Source: Alphaproteobacteria bacterium
Lineage (GTDB): Bacteria; Pseudomonadota; Alphaproteobacteria; Sphingomonadales; Sphingomonadaceae
Assembly (NCBI GenBank): GCA_003241875.1
Contig: QBLU01000032.1
Span: 1 to 40,348 of the forward strand
Direction of reading: 5' to 3'
Length of the DNA: 40,348 bases
Below the pieces are notes generated by a model. The model saw nothing but the letters and a program-made list of their open reading frames with translations. It did not search any database and was not told where the DNA came from. Of this stretch, positions 19,601 to 25,723 are shown piece by piece (the stretch's first letter is position 1; every line of letters starts with the position of its first letter). The position numbers and the translations under genes are program-made.

Positions 19601-20091
19601 CGGTGATCGCCCGGAGAATCGGCAATACGGTGCGCTATGAAATCGACAAGCGCCGCGAGCGGACGACCAGAGCGACCGCACCGTCAGCCGCCATGGCCGG
19701 CGAAAGCCCAACCATCTCCTTCCTCAATCTTTACCAGGGCGCCCACCGCCTGCACCGGCCGAGCGGCCTGTTCAGTGGCGGCGACGTCGTGCTGTTCAAG
19801 GCAACGAAGGGCGACGGCTCCATCGACGACATGCCGTTCGGCGAACAGTTCAGCGACGTCGCCATGGGCTGGGGCAAGCGCGTTGCCGACGTCGTCAACG
19901 TCATCGACGTCCCCGGCGGGCATTCGAGCGCGCTGCAGCCGCCGCATGTCGATACCCTCGCCCGCGCGCTTCAGGAACGTATCGATGCGGCCTTGCGCAA
20001 GGTGCCTGCCGACCCCGGCATCACGCCACGGCCGATGGCAGACGCCAACCCGGCAGTGGCCGTGTCGGAACCGGAGCTGGTCGCGGGTTGA
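13627..20091 (+). CDS. Type I PKS, KS-AT-KR-DH-ACP-TE
   Basis: A 2154-aa single-module polyketide synthase. KS spans ~20-440 with C193 (TACSTS), EAHGTGT and NIGHTD. AT spans ~540-840 with S640 in GHSLGEY; that motif favours malonyl-CoA, though IAAHSS replaces the usual HAFH. The linker HLPTYRFDRNRHWIE at ~880 leads into a structural KR subdomain, then the catalytic KR (TGGLGGIG at ~1160, Y1323). A DH-like hot-dog domain follows the KR at ~1396-1660, with H1412 and D1583 (HPALLDFATAGAQ). The ACP has S1781 (DLGGHSLLAV). A thioesterase at ~1840-2120 has GLCAGG, so the nucleophile is C1925 rather than serine, with D1952 and H2099 completing a triad. The start overlaps the NRPS stop (ATGA) and the stop overlaps the next start. 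The module likely extends the NRPS-bound starter by one malonate, reduces and dehydrates it, then releases it. Confidence 0.93.
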   Translation: MNPMIQNLPGYDPIGEHDEACIAVVGMAGRFAGATDIDAYWRNLREGVESIVNLTDAELLAAGVNPRLLRRPNYIKAAAPLPDMEMFDAGFFGMSPREAAIMDPQHRHFLECAWAAIEDAGHPPERFAGATGVFAGSGHNAYMPYNLLTNPKLMEQVGFFLVRHTGNDKDFLTTRVSYLLNLRGPSVNVQTACSTSLVAIHMAVQSLLNRECDMALAGGATIELPHRHGYLHQEGGIMSPDGHCRAFDAESAGTVFGSGVGVVVLRRLADALADDDHIYAVIKGSAVNNDGAGKVGYLAPSVDGQAQAITEALAIAGTPASTITYVEAHGTGTAVGDPIEVAALTEAYRKDTEEVGYCGLGSVKGNIGHTDTAAGVASFIKVALALKHGELPPSLHFSAPNPACELDRSPFFVNAALRPWATPAGMPRRAGVSSLGVGGTNAHVILEQAPGRRPGTPTRPHQLITLSAASASALDANTAALAEHLGQGSASDLADIAYTLTVGRQALRHRRVVAVSDAADAAKALLDPARTATFEATAETRHVYFMFAGGGAQHPGMGLDLYEGEAVFRDAVDDCLDRLVVHGVTDVRRWLYPTATDADAATAQMKRPSIGLPALFAVQYGLSKLWLHWGVTPKAMIGHSLGEYMAAHLAGVMALDDALGLVALRGRLFERLPEGGMLSISLSERELAPLLSPDLSIAAVNGPAMTVASGPNAALAALRSRLEAREIPCQIVPINIAAHSSMLDPILAEWSAYLRRVPLSPPTKPFVSGLTGTWISPAEATDPGYWVNQMRHTVRFGDGISVLVKDPNCVLLEVGPGRALASLAKAGLGREAPPALASMRHMDEAVSDVRHALDMLGRLWATGATVNWGVFWQPERRLRVHLPTYRFDRNRHWIEPGQGTAIAEEDDAERREDVADWFHQPVWRRIDPLAAPPSDATTLVFEGETGLGAALADLLVAGGADVIRVRPGRRMAWTGKNMVTIDPAAPADYAALIARLAEEGRSPRKIAHCWLLTGDKPFPGGIDAAELLQNRGFYSLLALAQALGGEDTRGPVDVVVVTDHMLRVAGDAEIVPAKATVLGPCKVIPREIPDVTTRAIDVVLPAAGTWAWRELVAALAAELATPDSHDVVAYRAGERWGQDWRPVALKPAPGLRALKPGGVYLITGGLGGIGLALADHLARTVAARLVLVSRTPLPPRDQWAARLHANDPDDPIPDRIRRIMAIERLGAEVLVVNVDATNAPRLRHAIRQARDRFGTIDGVFHTAGVLDDGLIALKDPFAASAVLAPKLRGTLALEEALFDAKPDFIMLFSSVSATLGLAGQIDYAAANAFLDAYAQSKAQCDGPYVVAVDWSQWQDVGMAAALARALGHDGNDAAAGKPTGNPLLGDVRRDTATERTFVARLSPATHWLLDEHRATAADGTTTPVLPGAGYMEMVRAALARHGEDRPIEIANVVFLAPFLVADGATRELRLHMTRRQGSEWRFTVEGRTVGAGDTEDWTEHVRGDVAYVDALRPADVEIASILVGCRSSVRTGPAPTDRMRFGPRWQNLERVDFGTDEAVITLSLPPRYAGELDQLTLHPALLDFATAGAQALATGSSSDFFVPASYRRLVQYAPLVPRLVSHVRYRGGAAAGIATYDVTICDEAGHVLVDITEFTMLRVSEKTAFAASAGPRARPRGAASPIIAHNQTSGIEPMQGMKAIELILGARMAPQVAVSPQPFAALLARLRTTAAPAAGGQRSGEARGGAPESAAERLVAQLWHEMLGVADIGLDDDFFDLGGHSLLAVQLVSKLKKRTGRALPLTALLEAPTLGGLAALLGPIDGPADAGTARPAAAAPRTSTPGLVRIRAGGDKLPLFFVHDGLGETLLYRTLAMKLDAGHPVYGLQPRTAPDGSFLHTTIAEMAAAHIESIRRAQPEGPYLLTGLCAGGVIAFEIARQLQDAGQRTLFVGIIDAADVEAAERPFFVTRQRLQRLGALVAGDNLSAGHIASLAPVIARRIGNTVRYEIDKRRERTTRATAPSAAMAGESPTISFLNLYQGAHRLHRPSGLFSGGDVVLFKATKGDGSIDDMPFGEQFSDVAMGWGKRVADVVNVIDVPGGHSSALQPPHVDTLARALQERIDAALRKVPADPGITPRPMADANPAVAVSEPELVAG

Positions 20092-21101
20092 TGTCGATCC
20101 TGGTTGTCATCGTCAACTATCGCACGGCGAAGCTTGTGGTTGCGTGCCTTGACAGCCTGGCGCTCGAAGTCGCCGCCAATCCTGGCACAAAGGTGACGAT
20201 TGTCGACAACGCGTCCGGCGATGGCTCGGGCACGACGATCGCTGCCGCCATTGCCGAACAGGGCTGGGAAAATTGGGCCGAGCTGGTCGAATCGCCGGTG
20301 AATGGCGGTTTCGCGGCTGGCGTGAATGTTGGCGTCCGCCCGGCGCTCGCTAGCGGCGACGTCGAGTTTCTGTGGTTGCTCAACCCCGATACCGTGGTGC
20401 GCCCTGGCGCGATTGCCGCCCTCGCCGGCTTCATGCGCGCCCGTCCGACGGCGGGTATAGCTGGCAGTCTGCTCGAACTTGCTGACGGAACACCTTGGCC
20501 GTTCGCTTTCCGATTCCCCGGCCTGCTCGGCGAGGTGGAACAAGGGCTGCGGCTGGGCCTCGCGACTCGACTGCTTCGTCGCCACGCCGTGCTGCGACGG
20601 ATGGGCAGCGAACCGGCGCAGGTCGACTGGGTGTCCGGCGCCAGCTTCATGGTGCGCCGCTCCGTGTTCGAAGCAATCGGCCTGATGGACGAAGCCTATT
20701 TCCTGTATTTCGAAGAAACAGACTTCTGCCGTGCCGCCAATCGTGCCGGCTGGGAGTGCTGGTACATCCCCGATGCCAAGGTCATGCACATTGCCGGCCA
20801 GAGCACCGGCGTCACGGGTGCCGATGCTGCGCGGCAGCGTCGGCCCGGCTACTGGTTCGAATCGCGCCGGCGCTATTTCGTCAAAAATCACGGCAGCCTG
20901 TATGCTGCAGCCACGGATCTCGCCTGGCTGGTCGCATATTCTGTCTGGACGCTTCGCCGCAAACTCACAGGGGCACAATCCCCTGACCCGCCTGGATTGG
21001 CGCGTGACCTGCTTTGGCATTCGCCGCTTTTGCGCTGGCACAGCGTTGCGAATCGCGACACGGACCGGGACGCCCACCGGCCCCGACTGGAAGCACATTG
21101 A
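20091..21101 (+). CDS. Glycosyltransferase family 2 (rhamnosyltransferase-like)
   Basis: A 336-aa GT-A enzyme of the rhamnosyltransferase-like GT2 subgroup. Motifs in order: ILVVIVNYRTAKLVVACL, TIVDNASGDGSG, ESPVNGGFAAGVNVGV, LWLLNPDTVVRPGA (DxD-like site), DWVSGASFMVRRSVFEAIG, and YFEETDFCRAANRAG, which supplies the acidic catalytic base. The ATG at 20091 overlaps the PKS stop by one base, and the gene is followed after one base by the phosphopantetheinyl transferase gene. This packing places it in the NRPS/PKS operon, so it probably glycosylates the assembly-line product or loads that product onto a sugar acceptor. The sugar cannot be inferred. It could instead belong to the polysaccharide block further upstream. 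Confidence 0.86.
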   Translation: MSILVVIVNYRTAKLVVACLDSLALEVAANPGTKVTIVDNASGDGSGTTIAAAIAEQGWENWAELVESPVNGGFAAGVNVGVRPALASGDVEFLWLLNPDTVVRPGAIAALAGFMRARPTAGIAGSLLELADGTPWPFAFRFPGLLGEVEQGLRLGLATRLLRRHAVLRRMGSEPAQVDWVSGASFMVRRSVFEAIGLMDEAYFLYFEETDFCRAANRAGWECWYIPDAKVMHIAGQSTGVTGADAARQRRPGYWFESRRRYFVKNHGSLYAAATDLAWLVAYSVWTLRRKLTGAQSPDPPGLARDLLWHSPLLRWHSVANRDTDRDAHRPRLEAH

Positions 21102-21102
21102 G

Positions 21103-21762
21103 ATGGTCGCGGCCTTGCGCATTTATGCCGATGCGCCGTTCGACCTTTGGGTCGTCGACCTGTCGAAGAAGCCGCAACGCGATGATATCGCGCTCCTGTC
21201 CGTGGCCGAATGCCGCCGTGCCGGGCGCTTCCGATTTCGCCGCGATCGGCGGCGCTACATCATTGCCCATGCCGAACTGCGGCGGCTGCTGACGGCACAC
21301 GGCGCCGCCTTCGCACGCGATAGCGCCTATCTGGCAAACGATTTCGGCAAACCGCACGTAGCTGGCGCGGCCGGTCCCCACTTCAGCCTGAGTTATGCCG
21401 ACGACGTGGCACTGATCGGCCTCAGCGACGCCGGCGCCATCGGCGTCGACATCGAAACACTGCGCTCAATCGATGACGATGACATCACCAGCGACATCTT
21501 CGATGCAGGGGAAAGCGCCGCGATCTCAGGCACGTGTTCCGGGCCTGCCCGCAACGGCGCCTTCCTGCGCGCCTGGACGCGCAAGGAAGCCGCCATCAAG
21601 GCAGTCGGCACTGGGTTGTCAACGCCACCTGCCAGCGTCGGCGTCGGTATCACCGACGACATACGGCAGTTGCTCGTCGTGTGCAGCGGCGTGCAAACGC
21701 CTGTCGAAGTTGGCTCGTTCCGGATCGGCGACCAGGTCGCAGCATGGGCGCGTGTCCTGTGA
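21103..21762 (+). CDS. 4'-phosphopantetheinyl transferase, Sfp type
   Basis: A 219-aa protein. It carries the two signatures of the Sfp/Gsp family: GAIGVDIETL (Mg-binding Asp/Glu) and FLRAWTRKEAAIKAVGTG (the WxxKEA helix). An upstream FSLSYADDVALIGLS segment corresponds to the conserved FNLSH-like strand, here with Y for H. It transfers phosphopantetheine from CoA to the serine of carrier domains, here most likely S1490 of the NRPS and S1781 of the PKS. The frame is open well upstream inside the glycosyltransferase gene, but the ATG at 21103 sits one base after that gene's stop and starts the conserved region. Its presence as the last operon gene argues that the cluster is functional and self-sufficient. 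It ends 24 bp from the convergent LuxR-type gene. Confidence 0.88.
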   Translation: MVAALRIYADAPFDLWVVDLSKKPQRDDIALLSVAECRRAGRFRFRRDRRRYIIAHAELRRLLTAHGAAFARDSAYLANDFGKPHVAGAAGPHFSLSYADDVALIGLSDAGAIGVDIETLRSIDDDDITSDIFDAGESAAISGTCSGPARNGAFLRAWTRKEAAIKAVGTGLSTPPASVGVGITDDIRQLLVVCSGVQTPVEVGSFRIGDQVAAWARVL

Positions 21763-21786
21763 ACCGCGCCGCCTGCCCCGGACCGG

Positions 21787-22014
21787 TCAAACCGCCGACA
21801 GCAGGCCTTCCTGGATCACATAAGCGACCATGTGCGCCCGATTGCGGGTCCGCGTCTTCAAGCGAACATTCTCGATATGCCGCTCGACCGTGCAAGGCGC
21901 TATCGCCAGTTCGAGCGCAACCTCCTTCGCCGATCGTCCCCGCGCGACCAACCGCAACACCTCGGATTCGCGATTGGTCAGCTGCGCCATTGGCAACCCA
22001 GAGTTCGTGTCCAT
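21787..22014 (-). CDS. Solo LuxR-type HTH regulator
   Basis: A 75-aa protein consisting of essentially one GerE/LuxR helix-turn-helix: LTNRESEVLRLVARGRSAKE, the recognition-helix region ALELAIAPCTVERHIENV, and a C-terminal dimerisation helix. No ligand-binding or receiver domain is present. GTGGGG lies 5 bases before ATG at 22014; ATG at 21990 is a possible shorter start, and the frame stays open to 22134. The gene is convergent with the end of the NRPS/PKS operon and is a reasonable candidate for its regulator, though nothing in the sequence proves the link. Single-domain LuxR proteins of this size are known in alphaproteobacteria and may act as DNA-binding subunits on their own. Confidence 0.75.
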   Translation of the reverse strand: MDTNSGLPMAQLTNRESEVLRLVARGRSAKEVALELAIAPCTVERHIENVRLKTRTRNRAHMVAYVIQEGLLSAV

Positions 22015-22380
22015 CTTGACCCCACTCGAAAGCGAAATAAAAACATCACTCGGTCTTACGCCAAGGCCGTCACGTCGTGACCAGACGGAAAAACAAGCGC
22101 ATCGTCCGAACTTTAACCAGTTCTGTGGTGACAACGCTTGTCGATGCCGACATGCGACCCTGAATTACTTCAGATTGTTACGGGTGCCACCCGTTCCAAG
22201 CAGAAGCTTGCTTCCCTGTTAAGTCCACGTAAAGACCTTGGTAACAATCTATCATGGCTTTAACAAAGTGCACACCTGTTAAAATGTCCCACATAATTTT
22301 TATGACTTGACAGCTCGTCGAGAGAGAAGCCCGCGTTGGGATATGCGCATGCGTCGACGCGATGCCAGCCACTGCAAAGA
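22015..22380. promoter_or_regulatory. AT-rich upstream region of the LuxR-type gene
   Basis: This stretch is visibly richer in A/T than its surroundings. It contains the cloverleaf-capable element at 22172-22250 and the inverted repeat AAAATGT-CCC-ACAT at 22281-22294 (with TTTT following at 22297). TTGACA at 22307-22312 on the + strand has no convincing -10 partner. It probably holds the promoter and operator of the minus-strand LuxR-type gene. No gene is supported. Confidence 0.4.
22172..22250. repeat. Nested inverted repeat with cloverleaf potential
   Basis: The outer arms AGATTGTTAC (22172-22181) and GTAACAATCT (22241-22250) are perfect 10-bp inverted repeats. Between them are a hairpin GGGT/ACCC (22182-22185 with 22189-22192), a hairpin CAAGC/GCTTG with loop AGAA (22197-22201 with 22206-22210), and a weaker third helix, AAGTC with GACCTT, between about 22221 and 22238. 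The pairings are compatible, so the element could fold as a multibranched structure in RNA or single-stranded DNA. No tRNA features (T-loop, CCA) are visible. Confidence 0.5.
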
Positions 22381-22542
22381 CTAGATCCGCGCGACAACTG
22401 TTCCGGATTCCATAAGAGACTCAAGACGCTGGGTGGTACTATTGTCGACGATACTGTTCGCTGCGGCTTCTCCTGGCCGTGGATCGGCGTGGAAGAAGGA
22501 CCCCGTTAGCGGGTCGATCGGCGACCAATAGGCACCCCTCAT
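22381..22542 (-). CDS. Possible small protein or gene fragment, 53 aa
   Basis: A 53-residue frame on the minus strand from ATG 22542 to TAG 22381. It has a balanced, natural-looking composition: it begins MRGAYWSPIDPLTGSFFHAD, includes SIVDNSTTQRLESLMESG and ends TVVARI. There is no good Shine-Dalgarno, and an in-frame stop lies just upstream, so it could equally be the tail of a decayed gene. No signal peptide or membrane segment is visible. I do not recognise a family. Confidence 0.3.
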   Translation of the reverse strand: MRGAYWSPIDPLTGSFFHADPRPGEAAANSIVDNSTTQRLESLMESGTVVARI

Positions 22543-22995
22543 TCTGATGGTTCAATCGGCCGTGATCGGGATGTTGGTTGTCGGGACCGTGGTACGAATC
22601 CGGCGGGAGCACGCTTGGGGCAAGCCGATCGCGCGTTAATTGAAGCTGTCGCGCAAGCAGATTCGAGCGCCGGAATGCGCGTTTGATCACGCTCTCGATC
22701 TGCTCCCCCAGGGTGCAATCGTAGAGCTTGAATGCCCCAGGTGGACTTAGAGAACATGGCAATCGAGCCCACTCCGGCAGGCAGAGGCCTTCGCGGCAGC
22801 ATCAAAAACGAGCGGTGTCTACACGACGCGCTTCACCTTGTGTCATACCGGTGCCGTCTGGAGAGCGGCGGATGGCATCAGAATGCCGGAAAATGATGAA
22901 TCTCGACAACGGTCTGCGGACCCGACGAGGTTCAAACGGACCTTGGCCGGTGTTTGAGGGCCGGCCCGGGAAGCCGTAACCCTCTGAATTCCGCT
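22543..22995. other. Gene-poor stretch next to the tRNA-Pro gene
   Basis: Several short frames exist on both strands (for example minus 22439-22762 and 22539-22805), but none is recognisable and the best coding signal shifts frame repeatedly. This looks like decayed sequence, possibly the remains of something inserted at the 3' end of the tRNA. No integrase, transposase or flanking repeat of the tRNA end was found. Confidence 0.35.
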
Positions 22996-23071
22996 GGTCG
23001 GGGCGAGAGGATTCGAACCTCCGGCCCCTGCCTCCCGAAGACAGTGCTCTACCAGGCTGAGCTACGCCCCG
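22996..23071 (-). tRNA. tRNA-Pro (anticodon CGG)
   Basis: On the minus strand the acceptor CGGGGCG (5' end at 23071) pairs with CGCCCCG near 23000-23006. The D arm is GCTCAGCCTGGTAGAGC, the anticodon loop is TTCGGGA giving CGG, and the T arm contains GGTTCGAATCC. CCA is encoded (22996-22998) after discriminator A. CGG reads CCG proline codons, which are common in this GC-rich sequence. Confidence 0.95.
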
Positions 23072-23134
23072 ACTCCAGCGGAAGCGGGCGTATAGCCGGG
23101 GGTCGCGGCATCGGCAAGCCGCTTGTGCCCGCGA

Positions 23135-24139
23135 TTATGGCTGGCCGCTGCCACCGGCGGCGCCATAGACCTGCCCGGTCGCATAGCTGCCGGCATTTTC
23201 GGCAAGCTGGACATAGATGCCGGCGAGCTCGACCGGCTGGCCCGGGCGCCCGAGCGGCGTGTCGCCGCCGAATTTCTGCAGCTTTTCCTGCGTCGCGCCG
23301 CCGCTGACCTGCAGCGGTGTCCAGATCGGTCCGGGCGCCACGCCGTTGACGCGAATACCCTTTTCAGCAAGCTGCTTGGCCATCGACTTGGCAAAGCTCA
23401 TGTTTGCCGCCTTGGTCATCGCGTAGTCGACCAGATCCTTCGACGGGTCATAGGCCTGTTCCGACGTGGTCATGATGATCGCCGAACCTGGCGGCATCCG
23501 CGGCACCGCCGCCTTGGTGATCCAGAACGGCGCATAGATGTTGGTCTTCATCGTCGCGTCGAAATCTTCGCTGCTGATGTCGCCGATGGTCGGCTTGGTC
23601 TGCTGCCGGGCGGCATTGTTGACCAGGATGTCGAGGCCGCCGAGCTGCGCCGCGGCATCGGCCACCAGTTTCGTGCAGAACGCCTCGTCGCGCAGGTCAC
23701 CGGGCAACGCCACGCCCTTGCGGCCCTCGCGCCGGATCAAGTCGATGACTTCGCGGGCGTCAGCTTCCTCGGCCGGCAGATAGTTGATCGCGACATCGGC
23801 GCCTTCGCGAGCAAAGGCGATCGCCGCTGCCCGGCCCATGCCGGAATCGCCGCCGGTGACCAGCGCCTTGCGACCGCGCAGCCGTCCGGAGCCCTTGTAG
23901 CTTTGCTCGCCATGGTCGGGGCGCGGGCGCATGTCACGCGCCAGTCCGGGCCAAGGCTGCTCCTGCTTGTCGAACGGCGGCTTGGGGTATTTGCCGCGCG
24001 GATCGACGAGCGCCGGGCCCGCCGGCGTTGCCGCCTCTGCAGCCGGCGTCGAGGCCGCGATGCCGACGGCCGCGACGCCGCCGACCATGGCCCGCCGCGA
24101 CAGCGTGGAATCCTGCGGTAAATCCTTTGTTTCGCTCAT
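23135..24139 (-). CDS. SDR family oxidoreductase with Tat signal (YghA-like)
   Basis: A 334-aa short-chain dehydrogenase/reductase. The N-terminus carries a twin-arginine export signal (STLSRRAMVGGVAAVGIAAS), then a ~60-residue linker with KYPKPPFDKQEQPWPG, which is characteristic of the YghA-like subgroup. The Rossmann motif is TGGDSGMGRAAA, with DILVNNAA, and the catalytic Ser-Tyr-Lys is spread over TTSEQAYDPSKDLVDYAMTK (YxxxK). Substrates of this subgroup are poorly defined; an NADPH-dependent carbonyl or sugar oxidation-reduction is likely. GGAG lies 7 bases before ATG 24139. It follows the ferredoxin-NADP reductase gene by 54 bp on the same strand and may be co-transcribed. A Tat-exported NAD(P)-dependent enzyme implies that cofactor is loaded before export. 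Confidence 0.88.
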   Translation of the reverse strand: MSETKDLPQDSTLSRRAMVGGVAAVGIAASTPAAEAATPAGPALVDPRGKYPKPPFDKQEQPWPGLARDMRPRPDHGEQSYKGSGRLRGRKALVTGGDSGMGRAAAIAFAREGADVAINYLPAEEADAREVIDLIRREGRKGVALPGDLRDEAFCTKLVADAAAQLGGLDILVNNAARQQTKPTIGDISSEDFDATMKTNIYAPFWITKAAVPRMPPGSAIIMTTSEQAYDPSKDLVDYAMTKAANMSFAKSMAKQLAEKGIRVNGVAPGPIWTPLQVSGGATQEKLQKFGGDTPLGRPGQPVELAGIYVQLAENAGSYATGQVYGAAGGSGQP

Positions 24140-24193
24140 GAAATCTCTCCGGCAAAGTGTGTGCCGAAAAGAACACCCGGCCGTGCCGAAGGT

Positions 24194-25495
24194 TCAGCCG
24201 ATCAGGCCGAGCATCTCTGCCAGGCTGACCAGTTTCTCGCGCGGCGCCCCCGGCCGGGCGCGCGACACCTCATGGGCATCGAGCGCCTGCCAGTTCCCGA
24301 AATGCGTCGTCCGCACGCCGCGGGCTGCCAGCAGCGCATCGAGCGCCGCCGGGGCATCGCCGCCGTTCGGCGCCGTCACATCGGCGCCTATGGCATCGAC
24401 AACGGCAAAGCCGTCGGGGCGATTGGTGCCGATGGTGCCCGATGGCCCCCGCCGTGCCCAGCCGCTGGCATAAAGGCCCTTGAAGATGCGCCCGGCGGCA
24501 TCGACTGGGAAGCGCCCCAGGCCCTCGTCATAGGGCACGCCCGGGATGGTCGCGGTGCGATAGCCGATGCAGGCGATGACCAGGCCGCACGGAATGGCGT
24601 GGAGTTCGCCGGTGCCGACCGCCTTGCCATCCTCCAGCCGGGTCGTCTCGACGATCAGGCGTTCGGCCTTGCCGTTGCCTTCGACCGCGACCGGCCGCCG
24701 GAAGAACTCGAAATGCACGGTGATCGGCTTGTCGCCCCGCGGCGTTGCGGCAAAATTGCGCAGATGGGTGACCGTCTTGCGGTCACCCGGATCGAGCGCC
24801 GCATCTTCCTCGATCGGCGGCAGGTCACCGGGTTTGACCAGCGGCTGGGCGCGCTCGAGATGGCCGAGCTCGCCCATTTCCTTGGTCGTGAAGCTCGCCT
24901 GGTGCGGGCCCCGACGGCCGACGATATGGATGTCGCGCACCGCCGACTGGCGCAGCGCTTCGACGCTGTGCTGGGCGATGTCCGATGTTTCGAGCTCCTC
25001 GCAGGTCTTGGCCAGGATCCGCGCGCAATCGATGGCGACATTGCCGTTGCCGATGATGGCCGCGCCGTGATGCGACAGCGGCACCTGCAACCCGGCGAAA
25101 TCGGGATGGCCGTTGTACCAGCCAACAAAGGCGCCGCTGCCGAGCACGCCGGGCAGGTCGTCGCCGGGGATGCCAAGCGGCTTGTCGTGCGGGGCGCCGA
25201 CCGACAGCACGACGGCGTCGTAAATCTTCAGCAGTTCATCAATCTGCACGTCGCGACCGATGACGACATTGCCGACGAAACGCACCCCCGCCCCCAGGTT
25301 GGTCGCCTCATAGCGTTTGCTGACCGCCTTGATCGACTGGTGGTCGGGCGCCACGCCGGCGCGGATCAGGCCATAGGGGGTCGGCAGCCGGTCGATGATG
25401 TCGATGCGCGCGGTGCCGCCCCAGCGCTTCAGCGCCGCCTCGGCGGTGTAATAGCCGGCCGGGCCGGCGCCGATGATGGCGATATTGAGGGTCAT
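24194..25495 (-). CDS. Ferredoxin/adrenodoxin-NADP+ reductase (FprA-like)
   Basis: A 433-aa FAD and NADPH-binding flavoprotein of the adrenodoxin-reductase group. The FAD motif IAIIGAGPAGYYTAE is at residues 5-19, and PTPYGLIRAGVAPDHQSIKA is the highly conserved segment of this family. The NADPH motif IIGNGNVAIDCARIL is near residue 150, RRGPHQASFTTKEMGEL follows, and ASGWARRGPSGTIGTNRPD is the C-terminal FAD-interacting region. It passes electrons from NADPH to a ferredoxin, feeding for example cytochromes P450 or Fe-S assembly. Length and motif order are normal and complete. No ferredoxin gene is nearby. Confidence 0.92.
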   Translation of the reverse strand: MTLNIAIIGAGPAGYYTAEAALKRWGGTARIDIIDRLPTPYGLIRAGVAPDHQSIKAVSKRYEATNLGAGVRFVGNVVIGRDVQIDELLKIYDAVVLSVGAPHDKPLGIPGDDLPGVLGSGAFVGWYNGHPDFAGLQVPLSHHGAAIIGNGNVAIDCARILAKTCEELETSDIAQHSVEALRQSAVRDIHIVGRRGPHQASFTTKEMGELGHLERAQPLVKPGDLPPIEEDAALDPGDRKTVTHLRNFAATPRGDKPITVHFEFFRRPVAVEGNGKAERLIVETTRLEDGKAVGTGELHAIPCGLVIACIGYRTATIPGVPYDEGLGRFPVDAAGRIFKGLYASGWARRGPSGTIGTNRPDGFAVVDAIGADVTAPNGGDAPAALDALLAARGVRTTHFGNWQALDAHEVSRARPGAPREKLVSLAEMLGLIG

Positions 25496-25723
25496 GGGGC
25501 CTGTGTCCGTTGGCGAAGGTTATCGCTTCCCCGCTAGGGCCGCAGCGCTGCGCCGGTCAAGTCAGCTGGGCTATCCAGTGATAAACAAGCAGGTTAACAC
25601 AAGCGGGTCGAAGTTCATGATTTCTGTCGGTTTCTTCCAATACGTGCAGAAACGAAGGGAGCATAAGCCGCCCCAGACGACGATCACCGATGATCGCGCC
25701 CAACCAAACAAGGGGAGTCGGCA

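Noticed and set aside
22439-22805. Minus-strand frames of 107 and 88 codons
   Set aside because: Overlap each other in different registers and match nothing I recognise; likely decayed sequence.
22996-23071. tRNA-Pro as a confirmed integration site
   Set aside because: No duplicated 3' end of the tRNA and no integrase within the window, so only a possibility is recorded.
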